34,433 nt of DNA. Origin: JBFKQC01 sp041627895. GTDB taxonomy: Bacteria > Pseudomonadota > Alphaproteobacteria > Rhodobacterales > Rhodobacteraceae. The position numbers and the translations under genes are program-made. The notes under the pieces are model-generated. The model made no database searches and was not told where the DNA came from. It was given only the letters and a program-made list of their open reading frames with translations. Positions 25,562-32,350 of the stretch are shown here, piece after piece. The stretch's first letter is position 1. Each line of letters begins with the position of its first letter. The stretch covers positions 1 to 34,433 of the forward strand of contig JBFKQC010000044.1 of the NCBI GenBank assembly GCA_041627895.1, given 5' to 3'.

Positions 25562-25590
25562 AAGATACGGGGCGGGCGGGGCCGATTCAA
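25562..25590 (-). promoter_or_regulatory. Predicted infC promoter
   Basis: On the minus strand, TTGAAT (25590-25585) and TATCTT (25567-25562) are spaced by exactly 17 bases. Transcription would start near 25555, giving a leader of about 34 bases before the ATC start at 25521. A promoter here rules out the upstream ATG at 25662 as the usual start. Confidence 0.6.
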
Positions 25591-25636
25591 CCTCAATTTT
25601 GGGCGCGATGGGCAAAGTCCCGCGCGTTTTCCCCTT

Positions 25637-25658
25637 GCATGCTGCGCTTGCAGCATGC
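25637..25658. promoter_or_regulatory. Perfect 9-bp inverted repeat in the infC / Ala-rich gene divergent region
   Basis: GCATGCTGC and GCAGCATGC flank a 4-base loop (GCTT). It lies upstream of the infC promoter and 57 bases before the Ala-rich gene. No T-run follows on either strand. It could be a regulator site or an RNA hairpin in a leader; the sequence does not decide. Confidence 0.5.
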
Positions 25659-25714
25659 CCATTGCGGATCGTCTATCATTCGCCGGAACGGCGAGTCGAA
25701 TTGGGGGTTATGTC

Positions 25715-26980
25715 ATGAACCGAATCTGGATCATCGCAGTGGTCGTCGCAGCGGCCGGCGGGGGCGGGTATGTCTGGTATCAGTCGCAGCAAGGCGCACC
25801 GGCGCCCGCCAGCCGAACCGGCGGCCAGGGCGCGGCGATCGAGGCGCCGGCGGGCGTCGAGGTCGAGGAAGCGGCGGAAACCACCGCCGAGGTGGCGACC
25901 GGAGCGGCGGAAGAGACCGCAGAGGCGGTGGCCGAGGCCGTCGAGGACGCGGCCGAAAGCGTCGCGGAAACGGCCGACGGCGCGGCCGGGGCCGCGAGCG
26001 AGGCCGTCGAGGGTGCGGTTTCCAGCGCGGCGGGTGCCGTGGCGGGTGCGGTGGCGGGCGCCGTCGCCGGCGCGGTGGTCGCGGACGCCATGCGCGACAG
26101 CCCGGGCGACGGCGGCGCGGCGACGGCACCGGCGGACGGCGCGGCCGAGACCGCCGAGGCGCCGCCCCAGGCCCTGACAGGGGCGGCCGCGACTGACGCG
26201 GACGCGACGGCGGAAGCCGCCGGTGAAGCCCCCGGCACGGCGATCGAGGCCGCGTCCGACGCGGCGGCCGAACCCACCGATGAGACCGCCGCGGCCGCGC
26301 CCGAGGCGTTCGCGGAAACCGCGCCCGCCGACGCCGACGCAGCGGCGGAGGGCTCTGCGGCGGCCGAGACCCCGAGCGCCGAAGTTGCCGCGGCGGCGGA
26401 ACCCGCCGGCGAAGCCACCGCCGAGGCGCCCGCGCCTGAGGCCCTCGCCGGGGCTGCCGACGTGGCCGAGGCGCCTGCCGAGGAAGCCCCGGCTGCGGCA
26501 GAAGCGCCCGCGGCAGAGGCTCTGGCCGGCGATACGGCCGCGGCCGAAGCGCCCGCCGATGCGGCCCCGTCCGAGGAAACCGCCGCGGCAGACGCGCCTG
26601 CCGAGGAAGCTCCGGCTGCGGCAGAAACGCCGGCACCAGAGGCACTGGCCGGTGATGCCGTGCCCGCCGAGGGCGCGGCCGAAGCGGTGGCCGCGGTCGA
26701 GGCGCCCGCGTCCGAGGCCCTGACCGGAACGACGGCCGCCGAGGCTCCTGCCGCCGAGGCCCCGGCCGCCGCCGAAGCGCCCGGGGCAGAGGAACCGGCG
26801 ATGGCCGAGGTGTTCTCGCTGGACGGGTTCGACATGGACAAGGCGGTCGAGTTCATCGACGCCTCGGACCTCGACGTGTTCCAGAAGACCGCGATCAAGA
26901 CCGCGCTCGAAGAGGCCAAGGACAACCCGGAACTGCTGGGCCAGGCGCTGGAGCGGGCGCGCGAGGCGCTCGGACTCTGA
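25715..26980 (+). CDS. Membrane-anchored Ala/Glu/Pro-rich low-complexity protein
   Basis: This 421-residue protein begins with a signal anchor (residues 3-21, IWIIAVVVAAAGGGGYVW). About 340 residues of Ala/Glu/Pro-rich sequence follow. They include an amphipathic-looking AxETAxxVAEAVEDAAES stretch (about 45-105), a Gly/Ala/Val segment (AVAGAVAGAVAGAVVADAM, near 110-128) and imperfect AEAPAEEAPAAAEAPAAEAL repeats. A compact C-terminal domain of about 55 residues (FSLDGFDMDKAVEFIDASD...LLGQALERAREALGL) looks folded and conserved. It is probably an inner-membrane anchor with a long periplasmic spacer. Function is not recognised. The start at 25715 is chosen because it directly precedes the anchor and follows GGGGG; the frame is open from 25655. 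A strong terminator follows. Confidence 0.72.
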   Translation: MNRIWIIAVVVAAAGGGGYVWYQSQQGAPAPASRTGGQGAAIEAPAGVEVEEAAETTAEVATGAAEETAEAVAEAVEDAAESVAETADGAAGAASEAVEGAVSSAAGAVAGAVAGAVAGAVVADAMRDSPGDGGAATAPADGAAETAEAPPQALTGAAATDADATAEAAGEAPGTAIEAASDAAAEPTDETAAAAPEAFAETAPADADAAAEGSAAAETPSAEVAAAAEPAGEATAEAPAPEALAGAADVAEAPAEEAPAAAEAPAAEALAGDTAAAEAPADAAPSEETAAADAPAEEAPAAAETPAPEALAGDAVPAEGAAEAVAAVEAPASEALTGTTAAEAPAAEAPAAAEAPGAEEPAMAEVFSLDGFDMDKAVEFIDASDLDVFQKTAIKTALEEAKDNPELLGQALERAREALGL

Positions 26981-26999
26981 ACCCGACCACCTGCGGGCG

Positions 27000-27033
27000 A
27001 AGGATCGCGATCCGGCGGGTCGCGGTCCTTTTT
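27000..27033 (+). terminator. Rho-independent terminator of the Ala-rich protein gene
   Basis: AGGATCGCGATCC (27001-27013) pairs with GGGTCGCGGTCCT (27017-27029) over 13 positions, including two G-T wobbles, across a 3-base loop (GGC). The stem runs into TTTTT (27029-27033). It lies 20 bases past the stop codon. Confidence 0.85.
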
Positions 27034-27076
27034 CGTCCCCGGCGTCAATGGGTTGCAGGAATTTCCGGCAGCGGGG

Positions 27077-27104
27077 TTGATATTTAAGTGCATATGCACA
27101 TAAT
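27077..27104 (+). promoter_or_regulatory. Predicted marR promoter giving a leaderless mRNA
   Basis: TTGATA (27077-27082) and CATAAT (27099-27104) are 16 bases apart. The expected transcription start, 6-7 bases after the -10 element, falls on 27110-27112, at the ATG itself (27111). No Shine-Dalgarno sequence exists in the stretch before the ATG. Confidence 0.6.
27088..27099. promoter_or_regulatory. MarR operator 1: palindrome GTGCATATGCAC
   Basis: This perfect 12-bp palindrome is placed between the -35 and -10 elements of the marR promoter. The same 12 bases recur at 27558-27569 before the next gene. Two identical palindromes bracketing a MarR gene are the expected layout for autorepression plus control of the neighbour. 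Confidence 0.75.
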
Positions 27105-27110
27105 AACCCC

Positions 27111-27539
27111 ATGGACCATCTGCAACTGATCTCGGAAACCTGCGTTCTGCAACACCTGCGTGCCGCCGCCCGGCGGGTGACGCAGATGTACGAGGCGGCG
27201 CTGAAGCCCGTGGACCTGACGGCGAGCCAGTTCGCGGTGCTGGTCGCCGTGGCCCGTCACGAGGACGTGGCGATCTCGGCCCTCGCCCAGCGCCTGGACA
27301 TGGACCGCACGACGCTGACCCGCGTGCTGCGCCCGCTGCAGAAGCGCGGCCTGTTGCGGGTCGGCGGCGCCAGGGCCGACGCGCGCCAGCGCGCCGTCCG
27401 GCTGGAACCAGCGGGCCAGGCGCTGCTGTCCAGCGCCGAGGCGCTGTGGGACGCAGCCCAGGCCCGGGCGCTGGCCCAGGTCGGCGAAGCGGACTGGCCC
27501 AAGATGCGAAGCCGTCTGAACGCGCTCGGGAAGTCCTGA
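27111..27539 (+). CDS. MarR-family transcriptional regulator
   Basis: This 142-residue winged-helix regulator has the MarR layout: an N-terminal dimerisation helix (VLQHLRAAARRVTQMYEAAL), the core LTASQFAVLVAVARHEDVAISALAQ, the recognition helix region MDRTTLTRVLRPLQKRGLL (about 64-82), and a wing with ADARQRAVRLEPAG. It probably represses itself and the membrane protein gene at 27589 through the identical palindromes in both promoters, released by an unknown ligand. Its mRNA appears leaderless. An intrinsic terminator overlaps its last codons (27525-27547), so the downstream gene needs its own promoter. Confidence 0.88.
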   Translation: MDHLQLISETCVLQHLRAAARRVTQMYEAALKPVDLTASQFAVLVAVARHEDVAISALAQRLDMDRTTLTRVLRPLQKRGLLRVGGARADARQRAVRLEPAGQALLSSAEALWDAAQARALAQVGEADWPKMRSRLNALGKS

Positions 27540-27547
27540 GTTTTTTT
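27525..27547 (+). terminator. Rho-independent terminator overlapping the end of marR
   Basis: CTCGGG (27525-27530) pairs with CCTGAG-side bases (27535-27540; C-C-T-G-A-G, one G-T wobble) across the loop AAGT. It is followed directly by seven T (27541-27547). The TGA stop of marR (27537-27539) lies inside the 3' arm. Confidence 0.65.
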
Positions 27548-27557
27548 GCGCTGAAAC

Positions 27558-27569
27558 GTGCATATGCAC
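27558..27569. promoter_or_regulatory. MarR operator 2: palindrome GTGCATATGCAC
   Basis: This is identical to the palindrome at 27088-27099. It lies 20 bases before the start codon of the membrane protein gene and just downstream of a possible -35 (TTGCGC, 27546-27551). MarR bound here would block the downstream gene. Confidence 0.72.
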
Positions 27570-27588
27570 CTAACTCAAGGAGAACACC

Positions 27589-28188
27589 ATGACCACCCAG
27601 GGCACGATCCCGGCACCGACCCCGCGGCGCGGCGCGCGCCTGCTTGCGCTTTGGTTCGGCGCCTATGCGGTGCTTGCGGCCGGGCTTGCGGCCGGCGGCG
27701 GATTCGCAGCGCTCGGTGCCAATGCCTTCGCCGCCGTGGTGACAGCCGCGACGCTGGGGCTGGTGCTGGCCTATTTCCTGTCGCCCCCGGTGCGCGCGCT
27801 GGCCGAGCATCTCGGCCCCTACGGGCTGGCTGCGTTCCACGTCTGGCGCGTCCTGGCGGCGCTGGTCTTTCTGTACTACGGCGCGCAGGGCTGGCTGCCG
27901 GCGATCTTCGTGAACCTCGCCGGCTGGGGCGATATGCTGGCGGGCGTGCTGGCGGCGGTGGTCCTGGTCTTGCCGCGGCGCGCGCGCACCGTCGCGGCGT
28001 TCCACGTCGTGGGCTTCGCCGATTTCGTGGTGGCGGTCCTCACCGGGCTGGTCTTGAACGCGATCGACCCGGCGGCGATGTCGAACATCGCGCTTCTGCC
28101 GGTGGCGCTGATCCCGCTGATCGGCGTGCCGCTGTCGGGGGCGACGCATGTCGCAGCGCTGCACATGCTCTGGTCGCGGCGGGCGTAG
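27589..28188 (+). CDS. Small integral membrane protein under MarR control
   Basis: This 199-residue protein has about six hydrophobic helices (for example LALWFGAYAVLAAGLAAGGG, FAAVVTAATLGLVLAYFL, VWRVLAALVFLYYGAQGWLP, WGDMLAGVLAAVVLVLP and ALLPVALIPLIGVPLSG). I do not recognise a named family. An AAGGAGA six bases before the ATG is a strong ribosome-binding site. The gene sits behind the second copy of the MarR palindrome, so it is the likely regulatory target. A role in export or in handling the MarR ligand is inference from that layout. Confidence 0.7.
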   Translation: MTTQGTIPAPTPRRGARLLALWFGAYAVLAAGLAAGGGFAALGANAFAAVVTAATLGLVLAYFLSPPVRALAEHLGPYGLAAFHVWRVLAALVFLYYGAQGWLPAIFVNLAGWGDMLAGVLAAVVLVLPRRARTVAAFHVVGFADFVVAVLTGLVLNAIDPAAMSNIALLPVALIPLIGVPLSGATHVAALHMLWSRRA

Positions 28189-28230
28189 GACGGGAAGGGC
28201 ACCCCGGACGGGGCGCAACCCGCCGCGCGG

Positions 28231-29061
28231 TCAGTCGAGGAAGGCCTTTTCCACCACGTAATGCCGCGGGTTCGAATTCGCGCCTTCCTCCAGCCCGTAG
28301 GTTTCGAGCATTTCCTTGAGCTCGAGGTTGAAGGCCAGGTTGCCGCAGACCATTGCACGGTCTGTCTCGGGGCCGACTTCCGGCACGCCGAGGTCGCGGA
28401 ACACCTCGCCCGAGCGCATCAGGTCGGTGATCCGGCCCATCTTGGGGCTCTTTTCCCGCGTCGTTGTCGGGTAATAGCGCAGCTTCTCGTGGAACCTCTC
28501 GCCGATCAATTCCGCCAGCATCTCGTCCGCGCGGATGCTCTCGATCAGGTTGCGGCCATAGGTCAGTTCGCCCACCTCGCGGCAGGTATGGGTCAGGATC
28601 ACCTCGTCGTAATCCTCGTAGGTCTGCGGCTCTCGCAGCAGCGAGGCGAAGGGCGCGATCCCGGTGCCGGTGGCGAAGAACCAAAGCCGCTTGCCCGGCA
28701 GCAGCGCGTCATGCACCAGCGTGCCCACCGGCTTGGGGCGCAGGATGATCTGCTCGCCCGGCTTGATGTGCTGCAGCTTCGAGGTCAGCGGCCCGTCCGG
28801 CACCTTGATCGAGTAGAATTCCAGCTCGTCGTCCCAGGCCGGCGAAGCGATGGAATAGGCGCGCAGCAGGGGCTTGCCGTTGTCGCCCATCAGCCCCAGC
28901 ATCACGAACTCGCCCGAGCGGAAGCGCAGGCTTTGCGGCCGCGTGCAGCGGAACCGGAACAGCCGGTCGGTATAATGTTCGACCTCGGTCACGGTCTGCG
29001 CGTCGGGCAATGCCTTGACGGCCTTGGCGGCTTGCTGGGCGATGTTCATCTCTAGCGTCAT
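28231..29061 (-). CDS. fpr: Ferredoxin-NADP+ reductase
   Basis: This 276-residue FAD enzyme moves electrons between NADPH and ferredoxin or flavodoxin. Visible motifs are the FAD-binding RAYSIASPAWDD (about 67-78), the NADP-domain loop FFATGTGIAPFASLLREP, CREVGELTYG, MVCGNLAFNLELKEMLE, and the C-terminal VEKAFLD typical of bacterial Fpr-type reductases. As the last gene of the sulfur-assimilation unit it probably supplies reduced ferredoxin to the sulfite reductase. The ATG at 29061 has AAAGGA very close; ATG 29049 (MNIAQQ) is an alternative start. A 98-base gap separates it from the DUF934 gene, so it might also have its own promoter. Confidence 0.93.
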   Translation of the reverse strand: MTLEMNIAQQAAKAVKALPDAQTVTEVEHYTDRLFRFRCTRPQSLRFRSGEFVMLGLMGDNGKPLLRAYSIASPAWDDELEFYSIKVPDGPLTSKLQHIKPGEQIILRPKPVGTLVHDALLPGKRLWFFATGTGIAPFASLLREPQTYEDYDEVILTHTCREVGELTYGRNLIESIRADEMLAELIGERFHEKLRYYPTTTREKSPKMGRITDLMRSGEVFRDLGVPEVGPETDRAMVCGNLAFNLELKEMLETYGLEEGANSNPRHYVVEKAFLD

Positions 29062-29159
29062 GTCCTTTGCGGCGCCGCTGCGCCGCCCCTTCTAGCGAAT
29101 CGTCCGGGTTTGCGAAAGGCCGGGGCGCGCGCCAAGGCCGCGCATCCGGCTGTCGCGGC

Positions 29160-29567
29160 TCAGGCGCCGTGTCTCAGGCGCGACTGGTAGTCGTGGTTCT
29201 GCCAGCTGGCGCGGGCCAGCCACTGCCGCTCTGGCTGGCGCCGGGCCAGGTCATCGTCGATCTCGACCTCGTCGAAACCGGCGCGGCGCGCCATGGCGTA
29301 CTGGTCGGCGATCACGTGGCCTTTTGCGCGAAGCCGCCCCTGATAGCCCATCAGCCTCAGCCGCCTGGCAAGGGTAAAGCCACGGCCGTCGGCAAAGCTC
29401 GGAAAGCCGATCCGGATCAGGCGCAGGTCGGCCAGCCGCGGCCGCAACGCCTCGGGATCGGCATCCGGGGCCAGATCCACCGCTTCTGCATTGGCCGCGT
29501 CCGGCGACGCGAAGCCGCCGGTCCAGTCGTCGGGGCCAAAGCCCGCATCGGTCACGATCACGCTCAT
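29160..29567 (-). CDS. DUF934 family protein (sulfite-reduction associated)
   Basis: This 135-residue protein has the DUF934 core: LIRIGFPSFADGRGFTLARRLR followed by YQGRLRAKGHVIADQYAMARRAGFDEVEI. The family is found almost always next to sulfite reductase and APS reductase genes and is presumed to aid sulfite reduction; no activity is known to me. It lies 37 bases after cysH on the same strand. The start at 29567 (MSVIV) is chosen because the upstream extension is antisense-like and Arg-rich. Confidence 0.87.
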   Translation of the reverse strand: MSVIVTDAGFGPDDWTGGFASPDAANAEAVDLAPDADPEALRPRLADLRLIRIGFPSFADGRGFTLARRLRLMGYQGRLRAKGHVIADQYAMARRAGFDEVEIDDDLARRQPERQWLARASWQNHDYQSRLRHGA

Positions 29568-29604
29568 CTTGTCATTCCGTTCCACAAATCCCCGCCGCGG
29601 CCGC

Positions 29605-30345
29605 TCAGAACAGGCCGCCGCGCACCAGTTTGCCGTCGACGAAGTGGATGCCGCATTCCTCTTTCGTCTGTCCGCGCCAGCGCCCGGCGCGTTCCGGCTC
29701 GCCGCGGTCGACGCGGCTGGTGCAGGGCGCGCAGCCGATCGAGGGATAACCGCGCGCGACCAGCGGATGCCGGGGCAGGCGGTTGTTGACCATGTATTCC
29801 TGCACGTCGGCCTTTTCCCAATGCGCCAGCGGGTTGACCTTGATGCGGCGGCCGTCTTCTTCCTCGAAGAAGTCAAGCGTCACCCGGCTGCCGCCCTGGA
29901 ACCGCTTGCGCCCGGTGATCCAGGCGTCAAAGCCGGAAAGCGCGCGCTGCAACGGCTCGACCTTGCGCAACGCGCAGCAGCCGTCGGGATCGGCCAGGTG
30001 CAGGATGCCGTCGGGGTCGCGGGCGAACACGGCCTCGCGATTGGGGCGCAGCGTGCGGACATCGGTCAGCCCAAGCCTGGCGGCGACCTCCTGCTGATAG
30101 GCCAGCGTCTCGTCGAACAGCATCTCGGTGTCGATGAACATCACCGGCGTGGTGCGGTCGATCACCGAGACCATGTGCAGCAGCACCACCGATTCGGCGC
30201 CGAACGAGCTGACCAGTGCGATCCGCCCGACCTGCGGGTCCTTCAGCGCATGTTCCAGCACCGAGGTGGCGCCGTGATGGCGGTAGCGCCGGTTCAGTTC
30301 GGTCACGCGTTCCGCGACCGGGGCAAGGGGAGCTTCAAGCGGCAC
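29605..30345 (-). CDS. cysH: Adenylyl-sulfate (APS) / PAPS reductase, iron-sulfur type
   Basis: This 246-residue enzyme reduces activated sulfate to sulfite with thioredoxin or glutathione as donor. The PP-loop region reads VSSFGAESVVLLHM (45-58) and FIDTEML. Four cysteines for a [4Fe-4S] cluster are present (C123-C124 in DGCCALRK, C205 and C208 in GCAPC), with the catalytic C231 in ECGIH. The CC...CxxC set marks the APS-reducing type and is absent from enterobacterial PAPS reductases, so APS is the likely substrate. The start is GTG 30345 with AGAGGAGG seven bases upstream. It overlaps the end of the sulfite reductase gene by 11 bases, implying coupled translation. Confidence 0.94.
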   Translation of the reverse strand: MPLEAPLAPVAERVTELNRRYRHHGATSVLEHALKDPQVGRIALVSSFGAESVVLLHMVSVIDRTTPVMFIDTEMLFDETLAYQQEVAARLGLTDVRTLRPNREAVFARDPDGILHLADPDGCCALRKVEPLQRALSGFDAWITGRKRFQGGSRVTLDFFEEEDGRRIKVNPLAHWEKADVQEYMVNNRLPRHPLVARGYPSIGCAPCTSRVDRGEPERAGRWRGQTKEECGIHFVDGKLVRGGLF

Positions 30346-32005
30346 GTTGCGCCTCCTCTTCGGGGTAGAGAGCCGCCTTGAACGGCGCCATGCCGAGCCG
30401 GCGATAGGTTTGCAGGAAGGTCTCGCCCGGGTCCGCGCGCAGGTCGAGATAGGCGAAGATCAGCCGCTCGATCGCCGGGACGATCTGGTCATAGGCGAAA
30501 CCGGGGCCGGCACGCTCGCCGATCACCGCGTCCTCGCTGCCGTCGCCGCCCAGCGTGATCTGGTAATTCTCCACCCCCGCGCGATCCAGCCCGAGAATGC
30601 CGATATGGCCGACATGGTGATGCCCGCAGGCGTTGATGCAGCCGGAAATCTTGATCTTCAGCGGGCCGATGTCGTGTTCGAGCTTCAGCGCGTCGAACCG
30701 CGTGGCGATTTCCTGCGCCACCGGGATCGAACGCGCGGTGGCCAGCGCGCAGTAATCCATGCCGGGGCAGGCGATGATGTCGCTGACCAGGCCGATATTG
30801 GCGGTGGCCAGCCCGGCGGCCCTGAGCCGGCGGTGGATCTCGGGCAGGTGGCCGCGCGCGACATGCGGCAGGATCACGTTCTGCTCGTGACTGATCCTGA
30901 GCTCGCCATGCCCGAAATCCTCGGCCAGATCGGCCATCACCCGCATCTGCGCGGCGCTGGCGTCGCCGGGCGTCTGGCCGTGCGCCTTGAGCGAGATCGA
31001 GGCGATGGCGAAGCCCTCGACGGCGTGCGCCGCGACGTTGGTGTCGGCCCAGGACCGGAACACCGGGTCCTCGGCATAAGCGCGGTCGAACGGCGCGGGC
31101 GAGGCCGCCCGCAGCGACGGCCGGGCGAATTGCGCCTCGATTGCCGCAAGCCACTGCTGGTCGACGCCATCGAACTGGGCGCGGCGGGTGGCGAATTCCG
31201 CCTCGACCAGCTCGCGCACGCGGTCGAGCCCGTTCTCGTGCACGGTGATCTTGATCCGCGCCTTGTACTTGTTGTCGCGCCGGCCGAGCAGGTTGTAGAC
31301 GCTGACGATCGCCTCGATGTAGGGCAACAGGTCGGCCCTCGGCAGGAAGTTGCGGATCACCTTGCCGATCATCGGCGTGCGGCCCAGCCCGCCGCCGACG
31401 ATCACCTCGAAACCCGTTTCACCGGCCTCGTTCCGGACGATGCGAAGGCCGATGTCATGCGCCTTGGTCACGGCACGGTCGTGCGGCGCGCCGGTGACGG
31501 CGATCTTGAACTTGCGCGGCAGGAACTGGAATTCCGGGTGGTCGGTGGACCACTGGCGCAGCAGCTCGGCGACCGGGCGCGGATCGGCGATCTCGTCCGC
31601 CGCGGCGCCCGCGAAATGGTCGGCCGTGACGTTGCGGATCGTGTTGCCGCTGGTCTGGATCGCGTGCATCCCGACATCGGCCAGCGCATCCAGCATGTCC
31701 GGCACGTCCTGCAGCTTGGGCCAGTTGTACTGGATGTTCTGCCGCGTGGTGAAATGGCCATAGCCCTTGTCCCAGCGCTCGGCGATCGTCGCAAGCTGGC
31801 GCATCTGGCCCGGGTTCAGCGTGCCGTAGGGGATCGCCACGCGCAGCATGTAGGCGTGAAGCTGCAGATAAAGCCCGTTCATCAGCCGGAGCGGGCGGAA
31901 CTCGTCCTCGGTCAGCGAGCCGTCGATGCGGCGCTCGACCTGGGCACGGAACTGGGCGACACGCTCGCGGACGAAGGCCTGGTCGAATTCGGTGTAGCTA
32001 TACAT
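30335..32005 (-). CDS. cysI: Sulfite reductase, siroheme/[4Fe-4S] hemoprotein (nitrite/sulfite reductase family)
   Basis: This 556-residue enzyme carries out the six-electron reduction of sulfite to sulfide. The cluster/siroheme cysteines are C413 and C419 (CPGMDYC) and C456 and C460 (SGCINACG), in the order expected for the family. The N-terminal half has the ferredoxin-like repeat with YGHFTTRQNIQYNWPKL and TSGNTIRNVTAD, the usual siroheme-side residues. The downstream fpr suggests ferredoxin rather than a flavoprotein subunit as electron donor. It sits 42 bases after the DUF2849 gene, with a perfect inverted repeat (32027-32045) in the gap. Siroheme is supplied by cysG in the same operon. 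A nitrite reductase role is less likely, given the cysH neighbour. Confidence 0.94.
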   Translation of the reverse strand: MYSYTEFDQAFVRERVAQFRAQVERRIDGSLTEDEFRPLRLMNGLYLQLHAYMLRVAIPYGTLNPGQMRQLATIAERWDKGYGHFTTRQNIQYNWPKLQDVPDMLDALADVGMHAIQTSGNTIRNVTADHFAGAAADEIADPRPVAELLRQWSTDHPEFQFLPRKFKIAVTGAPHDRAVTKAHDIGLRIVRNEAGETGFEVIVGGGLGRTPMIGKVIRNFLPRADLLPYIEAIVSVYNLLGRRDNKYKARIKITVHENGLDRVRELVEAEFATRRAQFDGVDQQWLAAIEAQFARPSLRAASPAPFDRAYAEDPVFRSWADTNVAAHAVEGFAIASISLKAHGQTPGDASAAQMRVMADLAEDFGHGELRISHEQNVILPHVARGHLPEIHRRLRAAGLATANIGLVSDIIACPGMDYCALATARSIPVAQEIATRFDALKLEHDIGPLKIKISGCINACGHHHVGHIGILGLDRAGVENYQITLGGDGSEDAVIGERAGPGFAYDQIVPAIERLIFAYLDLRADPGETFLQTYRRLGMAPFKAALYPEEEAQRAA

Positions 32006-32026
32006 GGCTGTTCTCTCAACCCATTG

Positions 32027-32045
32027 GATTTCCGATGGAAATCCG
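32027..32045 (-). promoter_or_regulatory. Perfect 8-bp inverted repeat before cysI
   Basis: GGATTTCC and GGAAATCC flank a 3-base spacer in the 42-base gap between the DUF2849 stop and the cysI start. In mRNA it would be a tight hairpin about 22 bases before the ATG. As DNA it could be a protein site. The half GGAAATCC also occurs at 33860-33867 in the operon's divergent promoter region. Confidence 0.6.
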
Positions 32046-32047
32046 TA

Positions 32048-32350
32048 TCAGCGGGCTTCCTCCTGCTTGCCGTGGCGGTAGTTCGACGGCCCCTTGGCGC
32101 GGAACGCCTCGCGGAAATGCACCGGGCGCGGGCCGGTGCCGGACGGGCGGGCATCGGCCAGATAGGCGCCGACGACCTCGGCGGTGCGCCGTTCCGCGTC
32201 GAGCAGCCGGATCTGCGCATGCGCCTCGTCCTCGATCAGTTCGGCCTCGTGCAGGTGCCTCGTCCAGCCGTCATCGGCGGTCAGATAGACGACATCGCCC
32301 TCGAGAAGCGCGTTCGCGGTGACGACCTTGGGCGTGAATTGGCGGGGCAT
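32048..32350 (-). CDS. DUF2849 family protein
   Basis: This 100-residue protein begins MPRQFTPKVVTANALLEGDVVYLTADDGW (written here only as a landmark in parts: KVVTANALL and GDVVYL). It continues with HEAELIEDEAHAQIRLLDAE and ends in a basic tail (REAFRAKGPSNYRHGK). Members of the family sit between cysG and the sulfite reductase gene in alphaproteobacteria; their role is unknown. The start shares one base with the cysG stop (TGATG), so translation is coupled. Confidence 0.88.
   Translation of the reverse strand: MPRQFTPKVVTANALLEGDVVYLTADDGWTRHLHEAELIEDEAHAQIRLLDAERRTAEVVGAYLADARPSGTGPRPVHFREAFRAKGPSNYRHGKQEEAR

Noticed and set aside
25522..25662. 47-residue N-terminal extension of IF-3 from the ATG at 25662.
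   Set aside because: It would run through a well-formed promoter and has Arg/Pro-rich, non-conserved composition. The ATC start has a Shine-Dalgarno and gives the usual length.
25780..28218. 812-codon minus-strand frame opposite the Ala-rich and marR genes.
   Set aside because: It is a mirror of the Ala/Glu-rich low-complexity coding sequence (Ser/Ala/Gly runs) and crosses two terminators and two promoters.
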